Origin: Mesorhizobium sp. B4-1-3
Lineage (GTDB): Bacteria > Pseudomonadota > Alphaproteobacteria > Rhizobiales > Rhizobiaceae
Reading direction: 5' to 3'
Assembly: GCF_006439355.1 (NCBI RefSeq)
Contig: NZ_VFTG01000003.1
Location: 310,001-374,000 of the forward strand
Length of the DNA stretch: 64,000 bases
Position 1 is the stretch's first letter; the number at the start of each line of letters is the position of its first letter. The notes beneath the pieces were generated by a model. It had not been told where the DNA came from. It was given only the letters and a program-made list of their open reading frames with translations, and made no database searches. Shown here piece after piece: positions 28,363 through 37,803 of this stretch. Position numbers and translations under genes: made by a program.

Positions 28363-29795
28363 CACCAGCCTCCGGCGAGGAGGAAGACCGCGCCGATGGC
28401 GACGACGATCTGGCTGCGCCAGTCGCGGATGATGAAGACGACCGGATCGTCATGCATCTCGTCGCGCCGGGCCAAGATCCAGACGCGCATCGTCAGGTAG
28501 AGGACGATCGGCGCCAGCGGCCATATCAGCCAGGGATGCGGGTAGAGCTCGCGCACCGCAGGGCTGTCCATATAGAGCGCGAGCACCAGCGCCGAGGAGA
28601 AGGCCGACGCCATGCCGGCCTGGGCGACGATCTCCTGGTCCTCGGTCCGATAGCCGCGACCGGCGATACGCTCGCCCGGCGGGATGGCCGTGGTCCGCAA
28701 TTCGACGAAGCGCTTCACCAGCGCCAGCGACAGGAAGAAGAAGATCGAGAAGGCCAGCAGCCAGAAGGACACGTCCACGCCGGTGGCGGCCGCCCCCGCC
28801 AGCACGCGGATCGTGTAGAGACCGGCAAGCGTCAGCACATCGACCAGAAGCATGCGCTTGAACGACAGCGAATAGGCGGTGGTGACGACCAAGTAGCCGG
28901 CAAGCACGCCAAGGAATTCGATCGGCAGGAAGAGGCTGGCCGCAATACCGATCGCGAGCAGCACGGCAATCGCGCCGAGGCCGAACGGGATCGACAATGC
29001 GCCGCTGGCGAAAGGCCGGTTGCGCTTGGTCGGATGCTTGCGGTCGAGCGCGAGGTCGAAGAAATCGTTGAGGATATAGATCGCGGACGCCACGGCGCTG
29101 AAGGAGACGAACGCCAGCAGACATTCCCAGATCATGTTGGGATTAAAATATTCGTGCGAGAGCACCATCGGCACGGCGATCAGCGCGTTCTTCAGCCACT
29201 GATGCATGCGCAGCATCTTGATGTAGGTCCTGAGCGTCGGCTTGGGCGCGGGCATGGCTTCGGCCTGATGCGCCGCCCGCCAGCGTCGGGCGCTGCGGTC
29301 GGGCGCCACGACCAGTGCGTTGCGCGCGGCGTCGAAGACCTTGAGGTCATGACGGCTGTTGCCGGCGTAGTCGAAGCCCCCATCGCCATAGGCGGCGACC
29401 AGGGCCGCGCATTTCCTGCCGGAGGTCATGTTGTGCGGCCCGTCGCTCGCCAGCACAAGATCGAAAATGCCGAGATGCGCCGCGATCGCCTCCGCGAATT
29501 TGCGCGGCGTTCCCGTCGCCAGCACGATCTTGCGTCCCTCCCGGTGCTCGGCGCGCAACCGGCCGAGCAGATCCTGGCGGTAGGGCAGCGAGGCCGGGTC
29601 AATGTCGGCGCGCCGGGCGATTTCCTGCTTCAGCCGGGCAGGTCCGCCGGTCAGCCAGAGCGGCAGAAGAAAGACATAGAGCGGGTTTTTCTTGAGGAGG
29701 ATGAACAGTCCTTCCCACAGAAGGTCGGTCGCAATCAGCGTGCCGTCGAGATCGACCGCAAGCGGGATTGCGTTCCTGTCCGACCTCGCGTCCAT
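28362..29795 (-). CDS. HAD phosphatase - UbiA prenyltransferase fusion (polyprenyl-phosphate phosphoribosyltransferase-like)
   Basis: 477 residues, AGGA upstream of ATG 29795. Residues 1-175 are a HAD domain with DLDGTL (Asp15, Asp17), LATGTP, GRKCAAL and AGNSRHD (Asp150), so all four motifs are present. Residues ~185-477 are a UbiA domain with the Mg-diphosphate motif NDFFDLALD (243-251) followed by RKHPTKRNRP, the wording of the decaprenyl-phosphate phosphoribosyltransferase branch, not quinone-pathway UbiA. One polypeptide could thus both attach 5-phosphoribose to polyprenyl phosphate and remove the 5-phosphate. It is first in the cluster. Confidence 0.85.
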   Translation of the reverse strand: MDARSDRNAIPLAVDLDGTLIATDLLWEGLFILLKKNPLYVFLLPLWLTGGPARLKQEIARRADIDPASLPYRQDLLGRLRAEHREGRKIVLATGTPRKFAEAIAAHLGIFDLVLASDGPHNMTSGRKCAALVAAYGDGGFDYAGNSRHDLKVFDAARNALVVAPDRSARRWRAAHQAEAMPAPKPTLRTYIKMLRMHQWLKNALIAVPMVLSHEYFNPNMIWECLLAFVSFSAVASAIYILNDFFDLALDRKHPTKRNRPFASGALSIPFGLGAIAVLLAIGIAASLFLPIEFLGVLAGYLVVTTAYSLSFKRMLLVDVLTLAGLYTIRVLAGAAATGVDVSFWLLAFSIFFFLSLALVKRFVELRTTAIPPGERIAGRGYRTEDQEIVAQAGMASAFSSALVLALYMDSPAVRELYPHPWLIWPLAPIVLYLTMRVWILARRDEMHDDPVVFIIRDWRSQIVVAIGAVFLLAGGW

Positions 29796-29996
29796 TGTCC
29801 TGCCCCGATCGAGCGGGATCCCGAAACTCCGATCTCGGAAGGATCACGCGCCAATTCAACCCACGCCGTGTGCCGGCGTCCTCGGGGGTCAGATATAGCC
29901 GGGGATGACGCAGCGAACGTTAAACGTCCGGTTGCAACGCGTAGTCATACCGGTTTTTCGGGCATCATCGTTAAGCGCCGGCTACCCGAAACGATA

Positions 29997-30022
29997 AAAG
30001 GCCGGACATCGGTCCGGCCTTT
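29997..30022. terminator. Bidirectional intrinsic terminator
   Basis: The perfect 10-bp stem AAAGGCCGGA/TCCGGCCTTT with loop CATCGG is preceded by A and flanked so that both strands give a short U-tract. It lies 32 bp after the stop of the 87-aa secreted protein and separates it from the lipid-linked sugar operon. The remaining ~200 bp to the UbiA start contain only a degenerate half of the short repeat near 29950. Confidence 0.75.
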
Positions 30023-30054
30023 GCCAATCTTGCGGGGCCAATCCGCGGCAAGAG

Positions 30055-30318
30055 TTACTTGATGCGGGCCGCCCCGCCCGAAATTTCGACCGTTTCCGAG
30101 CCGGTCAGGGCTTCGAGGTCACCATTGGGCAGGGTGACGAAGCAGCCGTTCGAGCAGAACTCCACCGTCTCGCCGGCGGCAAGCGTCAGCTCGCTCTTGG
30201 CGCCGCCTTCGGTCACGACCAGGGTCCGCGTCTGAGCGTCCCTGTTGATCGCGCTGGCGGCGAAAGCCGAACCGCCCAGGGCCAAGAAAGCGATGGCGGT
30301 AACGACAGACTTCCACAT
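30055..30318 (-). CDS. Small secreted hypothetical protein (87 aa)
   Basis: Start at 30318, which opens a clear Sec signal peptide (MWKSVVTAIAFLALGGSAFA). The mature ~65 residues contain two Cys (EFCSNGCFVTLPNG) that could form a disulfide or bind metal, in an acidic beta-rich context. I do not recognise the family. Its own terminator lies downstream. Probably periplasmic. Confidence 0.65.
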   Translation of the reverse strand: MWKSVVTAIAFLALGGSAFAASAINRDAQTRTLVVTEGGAKSELTLAAGETVEFCSNGCFVTLPNGDLEALTGSETVEISGGAARIK

Positions 30319-30505
30319 TGCATTTTCGGTGTTTTGCACACCGCCTCTGTTCGAATTTGCAAGGCATTCTCGCCCTTTGCATCGAAGCTTATATGAGATG
30401 TTACCTGAACCGCAACTGAATGCCGCATTCATGCCACAATCGGTTTCGGGTGGCCGCGGCGTGCCGTCATTTGCAGACCGGCCTCACCCCGAATATCGAT
30501 GCATC

Positions 30506-32995
30506 TCAGCTCGGGTCGGGCTTGCGGCCTCTCCGCTTCATCTTGGCCAGCCGCTCCCGCTCGGCCGCGGCTTCCGCTTCCAGCCTCTGGCGTTCGGCGA
30601 ATTCGGCTTCGATCTTGTCGTCGTCGATCGGCCAGGCTTCGTGCTTCTTGCTCTCGACCACAGCGCGCGGCGTCGATGGTATCTCGATCTGCTCCTCCTC
30701 GAAGATATCGAAGATGGCGAAGCGGATCTCGTTCTGAACGACGCTGCCATTCATGATGTCGGCGACGAACACCCGGATCTCGAATTCGAGCGCGGCCGAA
30801 CCGAAATTGGCGAAGAGGACGAATGGCTCAGGATTCTTCAGCACCATCGGATGGGCGCGCGCAATGTCCGTCAGGATGGCATGGACGCGCTTGACGTCGC
30901 TGCCATAGGCGACGCCGACCTTGATGTCGATGCGCCCGAGCTTGTTGCGATGCGTCCAGTTGCCGACCGCATTGTTGATGAGGTTCGAGTTGGGCAGGAT
31001 CACCGACTGGCGCTGGAAGGTCTCTATCTCGGTCGCGCGCACGCTGATCTTGCGCACCGTACCGCTGACGTCACCCGCGACGATCCAGTCGCCGACCTTG
31101 AACGGCCGCTCGGCAAGCAGGATGAGGCCCGAGACGAAATTCGACACGACGTTCTGCAGGCCGAAGCCGATACCCAGCGACAGCGCGCCGGCGACCAGCG
31201 CCAGATTGGAAAGATCGATGCCAGCGGCCGAGATGCCGACCAGTGCCGCGACCGCCACACCGGCATAGCCGACACCCAACCGGATCGAGTTGCGCACGCC
31301 GGCATCGACCTTGCCGCGCGCCATCACCGAACCGTCCAGCCAGCCCTGGAACCAGCGCGTCAGGAAATAGCCGATGACGAAGACGACGATGCCGCTGAGG
31401 ATGCCGAGGAAGGAGATGGTCACCGAACCGATCGTGACCCCGGTCGCGAGCTTATAGGCCCAGGCCTCGATGTCGCCGGGCTGGAAGCCCCACATCAACA
31501 GGATCAGCGGCAGGAACACCACCACGATCATCAGATTGGTGGCGATGCTGACGACCAGGCCGAGCTGGTCGAGGGCGGTATCCTCGTAGCTCGAGTTTTC
31601 CGAAAGCCATCGCCCGACCGAAGTATCGGCGAAGCCGCCCTCCTCGCCGATTGCGCGAGCCGAGAGGAAGCCGATATAGGCCGTCACCAGCACCGTGCCG
31701 GTCACTACGACCTGGAACGAGACGAAAAGCGCCAGGCCGATATAGCCGAGCAGCGCCGCCGCAATGGTAAACAGGCCGAGCCCGATGGCAAGGAAGCGAA
31801 GCCATGCCGGCCAGGGGCGCCATGAGCCGTCAGCCGCCCTGAAAGGCCGCAGCAGTCCCATCAGAATCAGGATGACGCCGACGATAATGGTGGCGACAAA
31901 GCCCCTGGCGATCGTCAGCGACAGCGGCGAACCCATCTTCTCGTTGACGACCGCCAGGAAGTAATTGAAGCCGAGCACCAGCGCCATGGCGGTCGTCAAG
32001 CCGACCAGCCAGCGTGCCGGACCGGTCTCGACCGGGATCAGGCGCCAATTGGGCAGGCGCGGCTCGAGCGCCGCGTTGGTCAGCCGGTTGACGCAGAACA
32101 CCATGCCGATCACCGTCAGCAAGGCATTGAGGAACGTGCCTATATCGCCACGCAGCACATTGTAATAGTTGAAGAAGAACACGGCCGAGGCGAAGAAGAC
32201 GCCGAGCGCTAGCGTCGGCAGCAGCGTCGACCAGAAAGCCACCGACAGTCGGCTGAGATAGGAAGGATCCTCGACAGTCGGGTCCGCCTCGAATATGCGG
32301 CCGAACAGGCGCCTGCCGCCGATCAGCAGGACGGCCGCCAGCGCCAGCGCCATGAGCGTCGCCGCGAGGATCGCCTGGAATTTGAACCTGACGGCGAAGC
32401 TCGCCCACGACGACACTGCTTTGTAGAGGCCCGAGAACTGGTCATGCGCGTCGGAAAAGGCCTGCGGGCTCAGCGCCTCGGTCAGGTCATAGTGCTTGGT
32501 GATGACGCTGCGAAAAATCTCGCTGCGCATAGCGGCGATCTTGTCGACCAGCCCGTTGACGCGGATCGACAGGTTTTGCGCGCCGGCGACGACGGCGTTG
32601 ATCTCGGCTTTCTCGGTGGCAAGCGCGCTGCGCTCGTTGCTGACGACCTCCGGCTCGGGAGGCTGTCCCTCCGCCGGCGGCGCGCCGAGCACTTGGATGC
32701 GGTTGTTGATGTCGTTGAGGCGCTGCCGGAATGCCAGCGCGCTGTTCAGCGCCGCGCGCGAAATATCCTCCAACTGCAGCCGGATATCGACCAGCCCTGC
32801 ATCGTCCTGGTCGGGGTCGCTCAATCTCTTTTCCAGGCCGTCTGTCTTGGTCGTCAGATCCTGGATGACCTTGGTCTGATCGCCGATGAGCTGCGAGGAA
32901 CCATGGCCGATCGCCTGCGCCGACGCCTCGAGCGCCGGCTGCCCGAAGGCAGCGACGATGACGATCAGGATCAGGCGCAGCAGGCGGAAGAACAT
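30506..32995 (-). CDS. Large MscS-family mechanosensitive channel with DUF3772-type periplasmic domain
   Basis: 829 residues from ATG 32995, which directly opens a signal peptide (MFFRLLRLILIVIVAAFGQP); a start 25 codons upstream is possible. A long periplasmic, partly coiled-coil domain (residues ~25-170) precedes about eleven membrane helices, then the MscS core (LILLAERPFKVGDWIVAGDV, SGTVRKISVRATEIETFQRQ, VILPNSNLINNAV) and a charged C-terminal tail rich in Glu/Arg. Such large MscS paralogues resemble MscK/YbiO and release osmolytes on hypo-osmotic shock. Next to betaine-related catabolism a role in osmolyte handling is conceivable. Confidence 0.88.
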   Translation of the reverse strand: MFFRLLRLILIVIVAAFGQPALEASAQAIGHGSSQLIGDQTKVIQDLTTKTDGLEKRLSDPDQDDAGLVDIRLQLEDISRAALNSALAFRQRLNDINNRIQVLGAPPAEGQPPEPEVVSNERSALATEKAEINAVVAGAQNLSIRVNGLVDKIAAMRSEIFRSVITKHYDLTEALSPQAFSDAHDQFSGLYKAVSSWASFAVRFKFQAILAATLMALALAAVLLIGGRRLFGRIFEADPTVEDPSYLSRLSVAFWSTLLPTLALGVFFASAVFFFNYYNVLRGDIGTFLNALLTVIGMVFCVNRLTNAALEPRLPNWRLIPVETGPARWLVGLTTAMALVLGFNYFLAVVNEKMGSPLSLTIARGFVATIIVGVILILMGLLRPFRAADGSWRPWPAWLRFLAIGLGLFTIAAALLGYIGLALFVSFQVVVTGTVLVTAYIGFLSARAIGEEGGFADTSVGRWLSENSSYEDTALDQLGLVVSIATNLMIVVVFLPLILLMWGFQPGDIEAWAYKLATGVTIGSVTISFLGILSGIVVFVIGYFLTRWFQGWLDGSVMARGKVDAGVRNSIRLGVGYAGVAVAALVGISAAGIDLSNLALVAGALSLGIGFGLQNVVSNFVSGLILLAERPFKVGDWIVAGDVSGTVRKISVRATEIETFQRQSVILPNSNLINNAVGNWTHRNKLGRIDIKVGVAYGSDVKRVHAILTDIARAHPMVLKNPEPFVLFANFGSAALEFEIRVFVADIMNGSVVQNEIRFAIFDIFEEEQIEIPSTPRAVVESKKHEAWPIDDDKIEAEFAERQRLEAEAAAERERLAKMKRRGRKPDPS

Positions 32996-33124
32996 GACTG
33001 TGTTGGCGACTCGCGGCCGAAAAACCTCGGAATTTCCGCCTTTGATAAAGACCGGCATATCGGGCGGCAAGCCGTCCCGACCGCATCGGCGGGAGTCGGC
33101 CTGGCGAAAAGCGATGGCGCAATC

Positions 33125-33155
33125 TTGGCTTTGCGCTTCCCGCCTGCTCTATAGT
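33125..33155 (+). promoter_or_regulatory. Candidate promoter of soxBDAG
   Basis: CTTGGCT (-35, 33124-33130) and CTATAGT (-10, 33149-33155) are separated by 19 bp, about 2 bp longer than ideal, and end 33 bp before the soxB start. The region also ends the 193-bp divergent gap to the MscS gene. Confidence 0.35.
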
Positions 33156-33188
33156 CTGCCGCCTCGCATCAAAAGGACGATGGAAAGA

Positions 33189-34448
33189 ATGGCGGAATAT
33201 TCAGCCTTTTCGCTGCTCAAGAACGCGCTGACCGGCAATAAGGATTGGAAGCCCGCCTGGCGCAAGCCGGACCCCAAGGCTTCCTATGACGTGATCGTCA
33301 TCGGCGGCGGCGGCCACGGTCTTTCGACCGCCTATTACCTTGCCAAGGAACACGGCATCACCAATGTCGCGGTGCTGGAAAAGGGCTGGCTCGGCTCCGG
33401 CAATGTCGGCCGCAACACCACGGCGGTGCGTTCCAACTATCTCTTGCCGCAGAACACGCGCTTCTACGAGCATTCGATGAAGCTGTGGGAAAACCTCTCG
33501 CACGACCTCAACTACAACGTCATGTTCTCGCAGCGCGGCTGCCTGAACCTCGCGCACACCCCTGCCCAACTCGACGATTATGCGCGGCGCGGCAACGCCA
33601 TGCGCCATCTCGGGGTCGATGCCGAACTGTGGAGCGTCGACCGAATAAAGCGGCTTGTGCCGGCGCTGGATGTCTCGGGTTCGGCGCGCTTCCCGGTGCT
33701 TGGCGGGCTGATGCAGCCGCGCGCCGGCACCGCCCGGCACGACGCGGTCGCCTGGGGCTATGCGCGCGGCGCCGACCGGCGCGGCGTCGACATCGTCGAG
33801 AATTGCGAGGTGACCGGCTTCCTGCGCGATGGCGGGCGCATCACCGGCGTTTCGACGACGCGCGGCGAGATCCGCGCCAAGAAGGTGGCGCTTGCGGTTG
33901 CCGGCAGCACCGGTCAAGTCATGCAGCTTGCCGGCATTTCGCATATGCCGATCGAAAGCCATGTGCTGCAGGCCTTCGTCTCGGAATCGCTGAAACCCAT
34001 CGTCGACACCGTTCTCACCTTCGGCATGGGCCATTTCTACATCTCGCAGTCCGACAAGGGCGGCCTCGTCTATGGCGGCGACCTTGACGGCTACAACAGC
34101 TACGCCCAGCGCGGCAGCCTGCCAGTCGTCGACGAGGTGATGAGCGAGATGCTGGCGCTGTTCCCCGGCCTGGCCCGTGTGCGTATGCTGCGCTCCTGGG
34201 GCGGGCTGTGCGACATGACGATGGACGGCTCGCCTATCATCACCACCGGTCCCCTGCCGGGCATGTATCTCAATTGCGGCTGGTGCTACGGCGGCTTCAA
34301 GGCGACGCCCGCCTCGGGCTGGTGCTTTGCCTACACCATTGCCAAGGACGAGCCGCACGAGTTCAACGCGCCCTTCACCCTCGACCGTTTCTATCGTGGC
34401 CTCATCATCGACGACAAAGGCCAAGGCGCGAATCCGCGGCTGCATTAG
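33189..34448 (+). CDS. soxB: Sarcosine oxidase, beta subunit
   Basis: 419 residues. ATG 33189 gives the usual N-terminus YSAFSLLKNALTGNKDW; an in-frame ATG three codons upstream is also near AGGA. FAD-binding motif DVIVIGGGGHGLSTAYYLA lies at 34-52. The His184 in GTARHDAVAW is at the place where FMN is covalently held in characterised heterotetrameric enzymes. It demethylates sarcosine to glycine, with the methyl group passed to tetrahydrofolate by SoxA. It is first of the soxBDAG operon, with a short palindromic repeat directly after its TAG. Confidence 0.93.
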   Translation: MAEYSAFSLLKNALTGNKDWKPAWRKPDPKASYDVIVIGGGGHGLSTAYYLAKEHGITNVAVLEKGWLGSGNVGRNTTAVRSNYLLPQNTRFYEHSMKLWENLSHDLNYNVMFSQRGCLNLAHTPAQLDDYARRGNAMRHLGVDAELWSVDRIKRLVPALDVSGSARFPVLGGLMQPRAGTARHDAVAWGYARGADRRGVDIVENCEVTGFLRDGGRITGVSTTRGEIRAKKVALAVAGSTGQVMQLAGISHMPIESHVLQAFVSESLKPIVDTVLTFGMGHFYISQSDKGGLVYGGDLDGYNSYAQRGSLPVVDEVMSEMLALFPGLARVRMLRSWGGLCDMTMDGSPIITTGPLPGMYLNCGWCYGGFKATPASGWCFAYTIAKDEPHEFNAPFTLDRFYRGLIIDDKGQGANPRLH

Positions 34449-34450
34449 GG

Positions 34451-34499
34451 AACCATGATCCCAAAACGTGGGAACCGGCTTTTGGAAAAGATCATGGTT
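34451..34499. repeat. Short palindromic intergenic repeat, copy C
   Basis: The outer arms AACCATGATC (34451-34460) and GATCATGGTT (34490-34499) are a perfect 10-bp inverted repeat. The inner arms CCAAAA (34461-34466) and TTTTGG (34480-34485) enclose CGTGGGAACCGGC. It fills the soxB-soxD gap and may affect relative expression or mRNA stability in the operon. Confidence 0.75.
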
Positions 34500-34519
34500 G
34501 AACAAGAAGATACAAGAAA

Positions 34520-34813
34520 ATGCTGATCACCTGTCCCTATTGCGGGCCGCGCGACGTTATCGAATTCACCTACCAGGGCGACGGCAACCGCGAGCGGCCG
34601 CAGCCCGCCTCGCAGAACCTCGACGCCTGGAATGCCTATGTCTACGACCGGCTGAATCCGGCCGGTGATCACAATGAGATCTGGCAGCATTCCGGCGGTT
34701 GCCGCGCGCATCTGAGGGTCGTGCGCAACACCATCACGCATGAGATCCTGAGCACCGAATTCGCGCGTGGCGGCCACAAATCCACCGACAGCAGGGCGGA
34801 GGGCCGCTCGTGA
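34520..34813 (+). CDS. soxD: Sarcosine oxidase, delta subunit
   Basis: 97 residues. CPYCGPRD at the N-terminus and QHSGGCRAHL give Cys5, Cys8, His57 and Cys61, the zinc ligands of SoxD. The spacing and the segment WNAYVYDRLNPAGDHNEIW are typical. It is a small structural subunit of the heterotetramer. Its TGA overlaps the GTG start of soxA (GTGA). Confidence 0.93.
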   Translation: MLITCPYCGPRDVIEFTYQGDGNRERPQPASQNLDAWNAYVYDRLNPAGDHNEIWQHSGGCRAHLRVVRNTITHEILSTEFARGGHKSTDSRAEGRS

Positions 34814-37803
34814 GCCCCCGCCGCGCCGAGACCGGCGGCCGGATCGACCGGCTGCGCACCATCCGCTTCACCTTCGACGGCGCGCCCTACACCGGCTATG
34901 CCGGCGACACGTTGGCCTCGGCGCTGCTTGCCAACGGCGTGACGCTGTTCGGCCGCTCCTTCAAGTACCATCGCCCGCGCGGCCTGCTCGCAGCCGGCGT
35001 CGAGGAGCCGAACGCGCTGGTGACGGTGCTGCGCGGCGAGGTGCGTGAGCCGAACATCCCGGCCACCATGGTCGAGATCTATGACGGGCTCGTCGCCGTC
35101 AGCCAGAACCGCACGCCTTCGCTCGCCTGGGACATCGGCGCCATCAACCAGCTCGGCGGCAAGATCCTGTCGGCCGGCTTCTATTACAAGACCTTCATGG
35201 GGCCGGTGATCGGTCCGCTGAAGGGCACGCGCTTCTGGATGTTCTGCGAGCATTTCATCCGCCGCGCCGCCGGCCTCGGCAAGGCCGGCACGGCTCCCGA
35301 CCCGGCTCGCTACGAGCGCATGAACGCATTTTGCGACGTGCTGGTCGTCGGCTCCGGTCCGGCCGGCCTGATGGCGGCGAAGGCCGCGGCCGACCAGGGC
35401 GCCCGCGTCATTCTCGCGGACCTCGAAGCCAACCTTGGCGGCTCCGCCAACTGGTCGGGCGAAACCATCGACGGCATGCCAGCCGCCGACTGGGCCCAGC
35501 GTCTGGCTGCGCAGCTCGCAGGCAACGACAATGTGCGGCTTTTGCCGCGCACGACGGTGTGGGGCTATTATGACGGCAACACGCTGGCCGCCCTCGAGCG
35601 CGTGACCGACCACAAGGAAGTGGCCGCCAAGGGCGAGCCGCGCCAGCGCTATTGGGCGATCCGCGCGGGCACGGTGGTGCTCGCCACCGGCTCCTTCGAG
35701 CGGCCGCTGGTGTTCCCGGGCAACGATCGTCCCGGCGTCATGCTGGCGCATGCGGCCGAACGCTATGCCAACGAATACGGCGTGCTGCCGGGACAGCGCA
35801 TCGCGCTCTTCACCAACAACGACAGCGCCTACCGCTCCGCCGTCGCCTTGAAGAAGGCCGGCGCCGCGGTGGTTGCCATCGTCGATGTCCGTGGCGACGT
35901 CTCGAACGAGATGCGCCGGCTGGCGAGCGATGCGGAGGCCGAGCTGCTTGCCGGTCACGCCGTCATTGCCACCGAAGGCGGCAAGGCCCTCACCGGCCTC
36001 AAGGTGCAGCGCTTCGACGCCACGAGCGGTGTGCTGAGCGGCGACGAACGCAGCATCCATGCCGACAGCCTTCTGATGTCGGGCGGCTGGTCGCCGACCA
36101 TCCATCTCGCCAGCCAGGCCGGCGCGAAGGCCGAGTGGGATCCGGCGAGACAAGCCTTCCTGCCACCCAAGCCGACGCAACGCTGGACCGGCGCCGGCGC
36201 TTTCACCGGCAGTTTCTCGACTGCCGAAGCCATTGCCGAAGGCCGCGCGGCCGGCCTTCAGGCGGCCGGAGGTGCAGCATCATCCGCTCCCCTGCCCGTC
36301 GTCGAGGCGGCTCCGGGCGATCCCGATCCGGCCCCGGTCTTCGAGATCAAGGCCAAGGGCAAGAGTTTCGTCGACTTCCAGCACGATGTCACCGCTGAGG
36401 ACGTGCGGCTGGCGCATCGCGAAGGCTTTATCTCGGTCGAGCATCTGAAGCGCTACACCACGCTCGGCATGGCGACGGACCAGGGCAAGAACTCCAATGT
36501 GCCGGGCCTCGCCATCATGGCCGAGGCCCTGGGCAAGCCCATCCCCGAAGTCGGCACGACGCGCTTTCGCCCGCCCTATACGGCCGTGTCGATCGGCTCG
36601 CTTGCGGCCGAACGCTTCGGCGACCTCAAGCCCGAGCGGCTGACGCCGATGCATGACTGGCACATCACCAACGGCGCGAGAATGTATTCGGCCGGCCTGT
36701 GGTATCGCCCGATGATCTACGGCCTTCCAGGCGAGACGGTCGAGCAGGCCTATGTCCGTGAGGCCAGGGCAACCCGCGAGAGCGCCGGCATCGTCGACGT
36801 CTCGACGCTGGGCAAGATCGCGGTGCAGGGGCCCGATGCGGCCGAGTTCCTCGACCGCGTCTACACCAACATGTTTTCGACGCTCGCGGTCGGCAAGGCG
36901 CGCTACGGCCTGATGCTGCGCGAGGACGGGCTTGCCTTCGACGACGGCACCACCTGGCGGCTCGGCGAGCAGGAATTCCTGATGACCACCACCACCGCCA
37001 ATGCCGGCAAGGTGATGCAGCATCTGGAATATTTCCTCGACGTTATCTGGCCGGAGCTGAAGGTCACGGTCACCTCGGTCACCGACGAATGGGCGGGTGC
37101 TGCGATCGGCGGGCCGAACGCGCGGGCCATCCTCGCTTCCTGCGTCACCGGCACCGCCGTCGACAACGCCACCCTGCCCTTCATGGGCATCGTCCATGGC
37201 CAGATTGCAGGCGTCCCGGTGATGATCTGCCGGCTGTCCTTCTCCGGCGAGATGGCCTTCGAGGTCTATTCCGGCGCCGGCTACGGCACCCGCGTCTGGG
37301 AAGCCCTGATCGAGGCCGGCAAGCCCTTCGGCCTTGTCACCTACGGGCTTGAGGCGCTCGGCACCATGCGCATCGAGAAGGGCCATGTCACCGGCGCCGA
37401 GATCGATGGCCGCACCACGGCGCGCGACCTCCATCTCGACTGGATGCTGTCGAAGAAGAAGCCCTTTATCGGCTCGGCCATGATGGACCGCGAAGGCCTT
37501 ATCGCCCCTGACCGGCTCGAGCTGGTCGGGCTTATCGCCCTCGACAACCGGCCGCTCAACGGCGGCGGACATATTGTCGAGGAACTGGACGAGGCCAATC
37601 CGCACGCCTCGCTCGGTCACATCACCGCCTGCTGCTATTCGCCGGCGCTGGGCAAACATATCGCGCTGGCTTTGGTCAAGGGCGGCGAGGCGCGCCACGG
37701 GACCCGCGCTTTCGTCTCGGACCCGCTGCGCAACCGGTTCGGGCCGGTCGAGATCGTCTCCAACCATTTCTACGATCCGGACGGGAGCCGCATGCATGGC
37801 TGA
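34810..37803 (+). CDS. soxA: Sarcosine oxidase, alpha subunit
   Basis: 997 residues, GTG start coupled to soxD. An N-terminal beta-grasp ferredoxin-like domain (IRFTFDGAPYTGYAGDTLAS) is followed by an NAD-binding domain with DVLVVGSGPAGLMAAKAAAD (~178-197), and a C-terminal GcvT-type tetrahydrofolate-binding domain from ~residue 610 (TNGARMYSAGLWYRP onward). It transfers the one-carbon unit from sarcosine to THF as 5,10-methylene-THF. Length matches the family. Confidence 0.94.
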   Translation: MSPRRAETGGRIDRLRTIRFTFDGAPYTGYAGDTLASALLANGVTLFGRSFKYHRPRGLLAAGVEEPNALVTVLRGEVREPNIPATMVEIYDGLVAVSQNRTPSLAWDIGAINQLGGKILSAGFYYKTFMGPVIGPLKGTRFWMFCEHFIRRAAGLGKAGTAPDPARYERMNAFCDVLVVGSGPAGLMAAKAAADQGARVILADLEANLGGSANWSGETIDGMPAADWAQRLAAQLAGNDNVRLLPRTTVWGYYDGNTLAALERVTDHKEVAAKGEPRQRYWAIRAGTVVLATGSFERPLVFPGNDRPGVMLAHAAERYANEYGVLPGQRIALFTNNDSAYRSAVALKKAGAAVVAIVDVRGDVSNEMRRLASDAEAELLAGHAVIATEGGKALTGLKVQRFDATSGVLSGDERSIHADSLLMSGGWSPTIHLASQAGAKAEWDPARQAFLPPKPTQRWTGAGAFTGSFSTAEAIAEGRAAGLQAAGGAASSAPLPVVEAAPGDPDPAPVFEIKAKGKSFVDFQHDVTAEDVRLAHREGFISVEHLKRYTTLGMATDQGKNSNVPGLAIMAEALGKPIPEVGTTRFRPPYTAVSIGSLAAERFGDLKPERLTPMHDWHITNGARMYSAGLWYRPMIYGLPGETVEQAYVREARATRESAGIVDVSTLGKIAVQGPDAAEFLDRVYTNMFSTLAVGKARYGLMLREDGLAFDDGTTWRLGEQEFLMTTTTANAGKVMQHLEYFLDVIWPELKVTVTSVTDEWAGAAIGGPNARAILASCVTGTAVDNATLPFMGIVHGQIAGVPVMICRLSFSGEMAFEVYSGAGYGTRVWEALIEAGKPFGLVTYGLEALGTMRIEKGHVTGAEIDGRTTARDLHLDWMLSKKKPFIGSAMMDREGLIAPDRLELVGLIALDNRPLNGGGHIVEELDEANPHASLGHITACCYSPALGKHIALALVKGGEARHGTRAFVSDPLRNRFGPVEIVSNHFYDPDGSRMHG

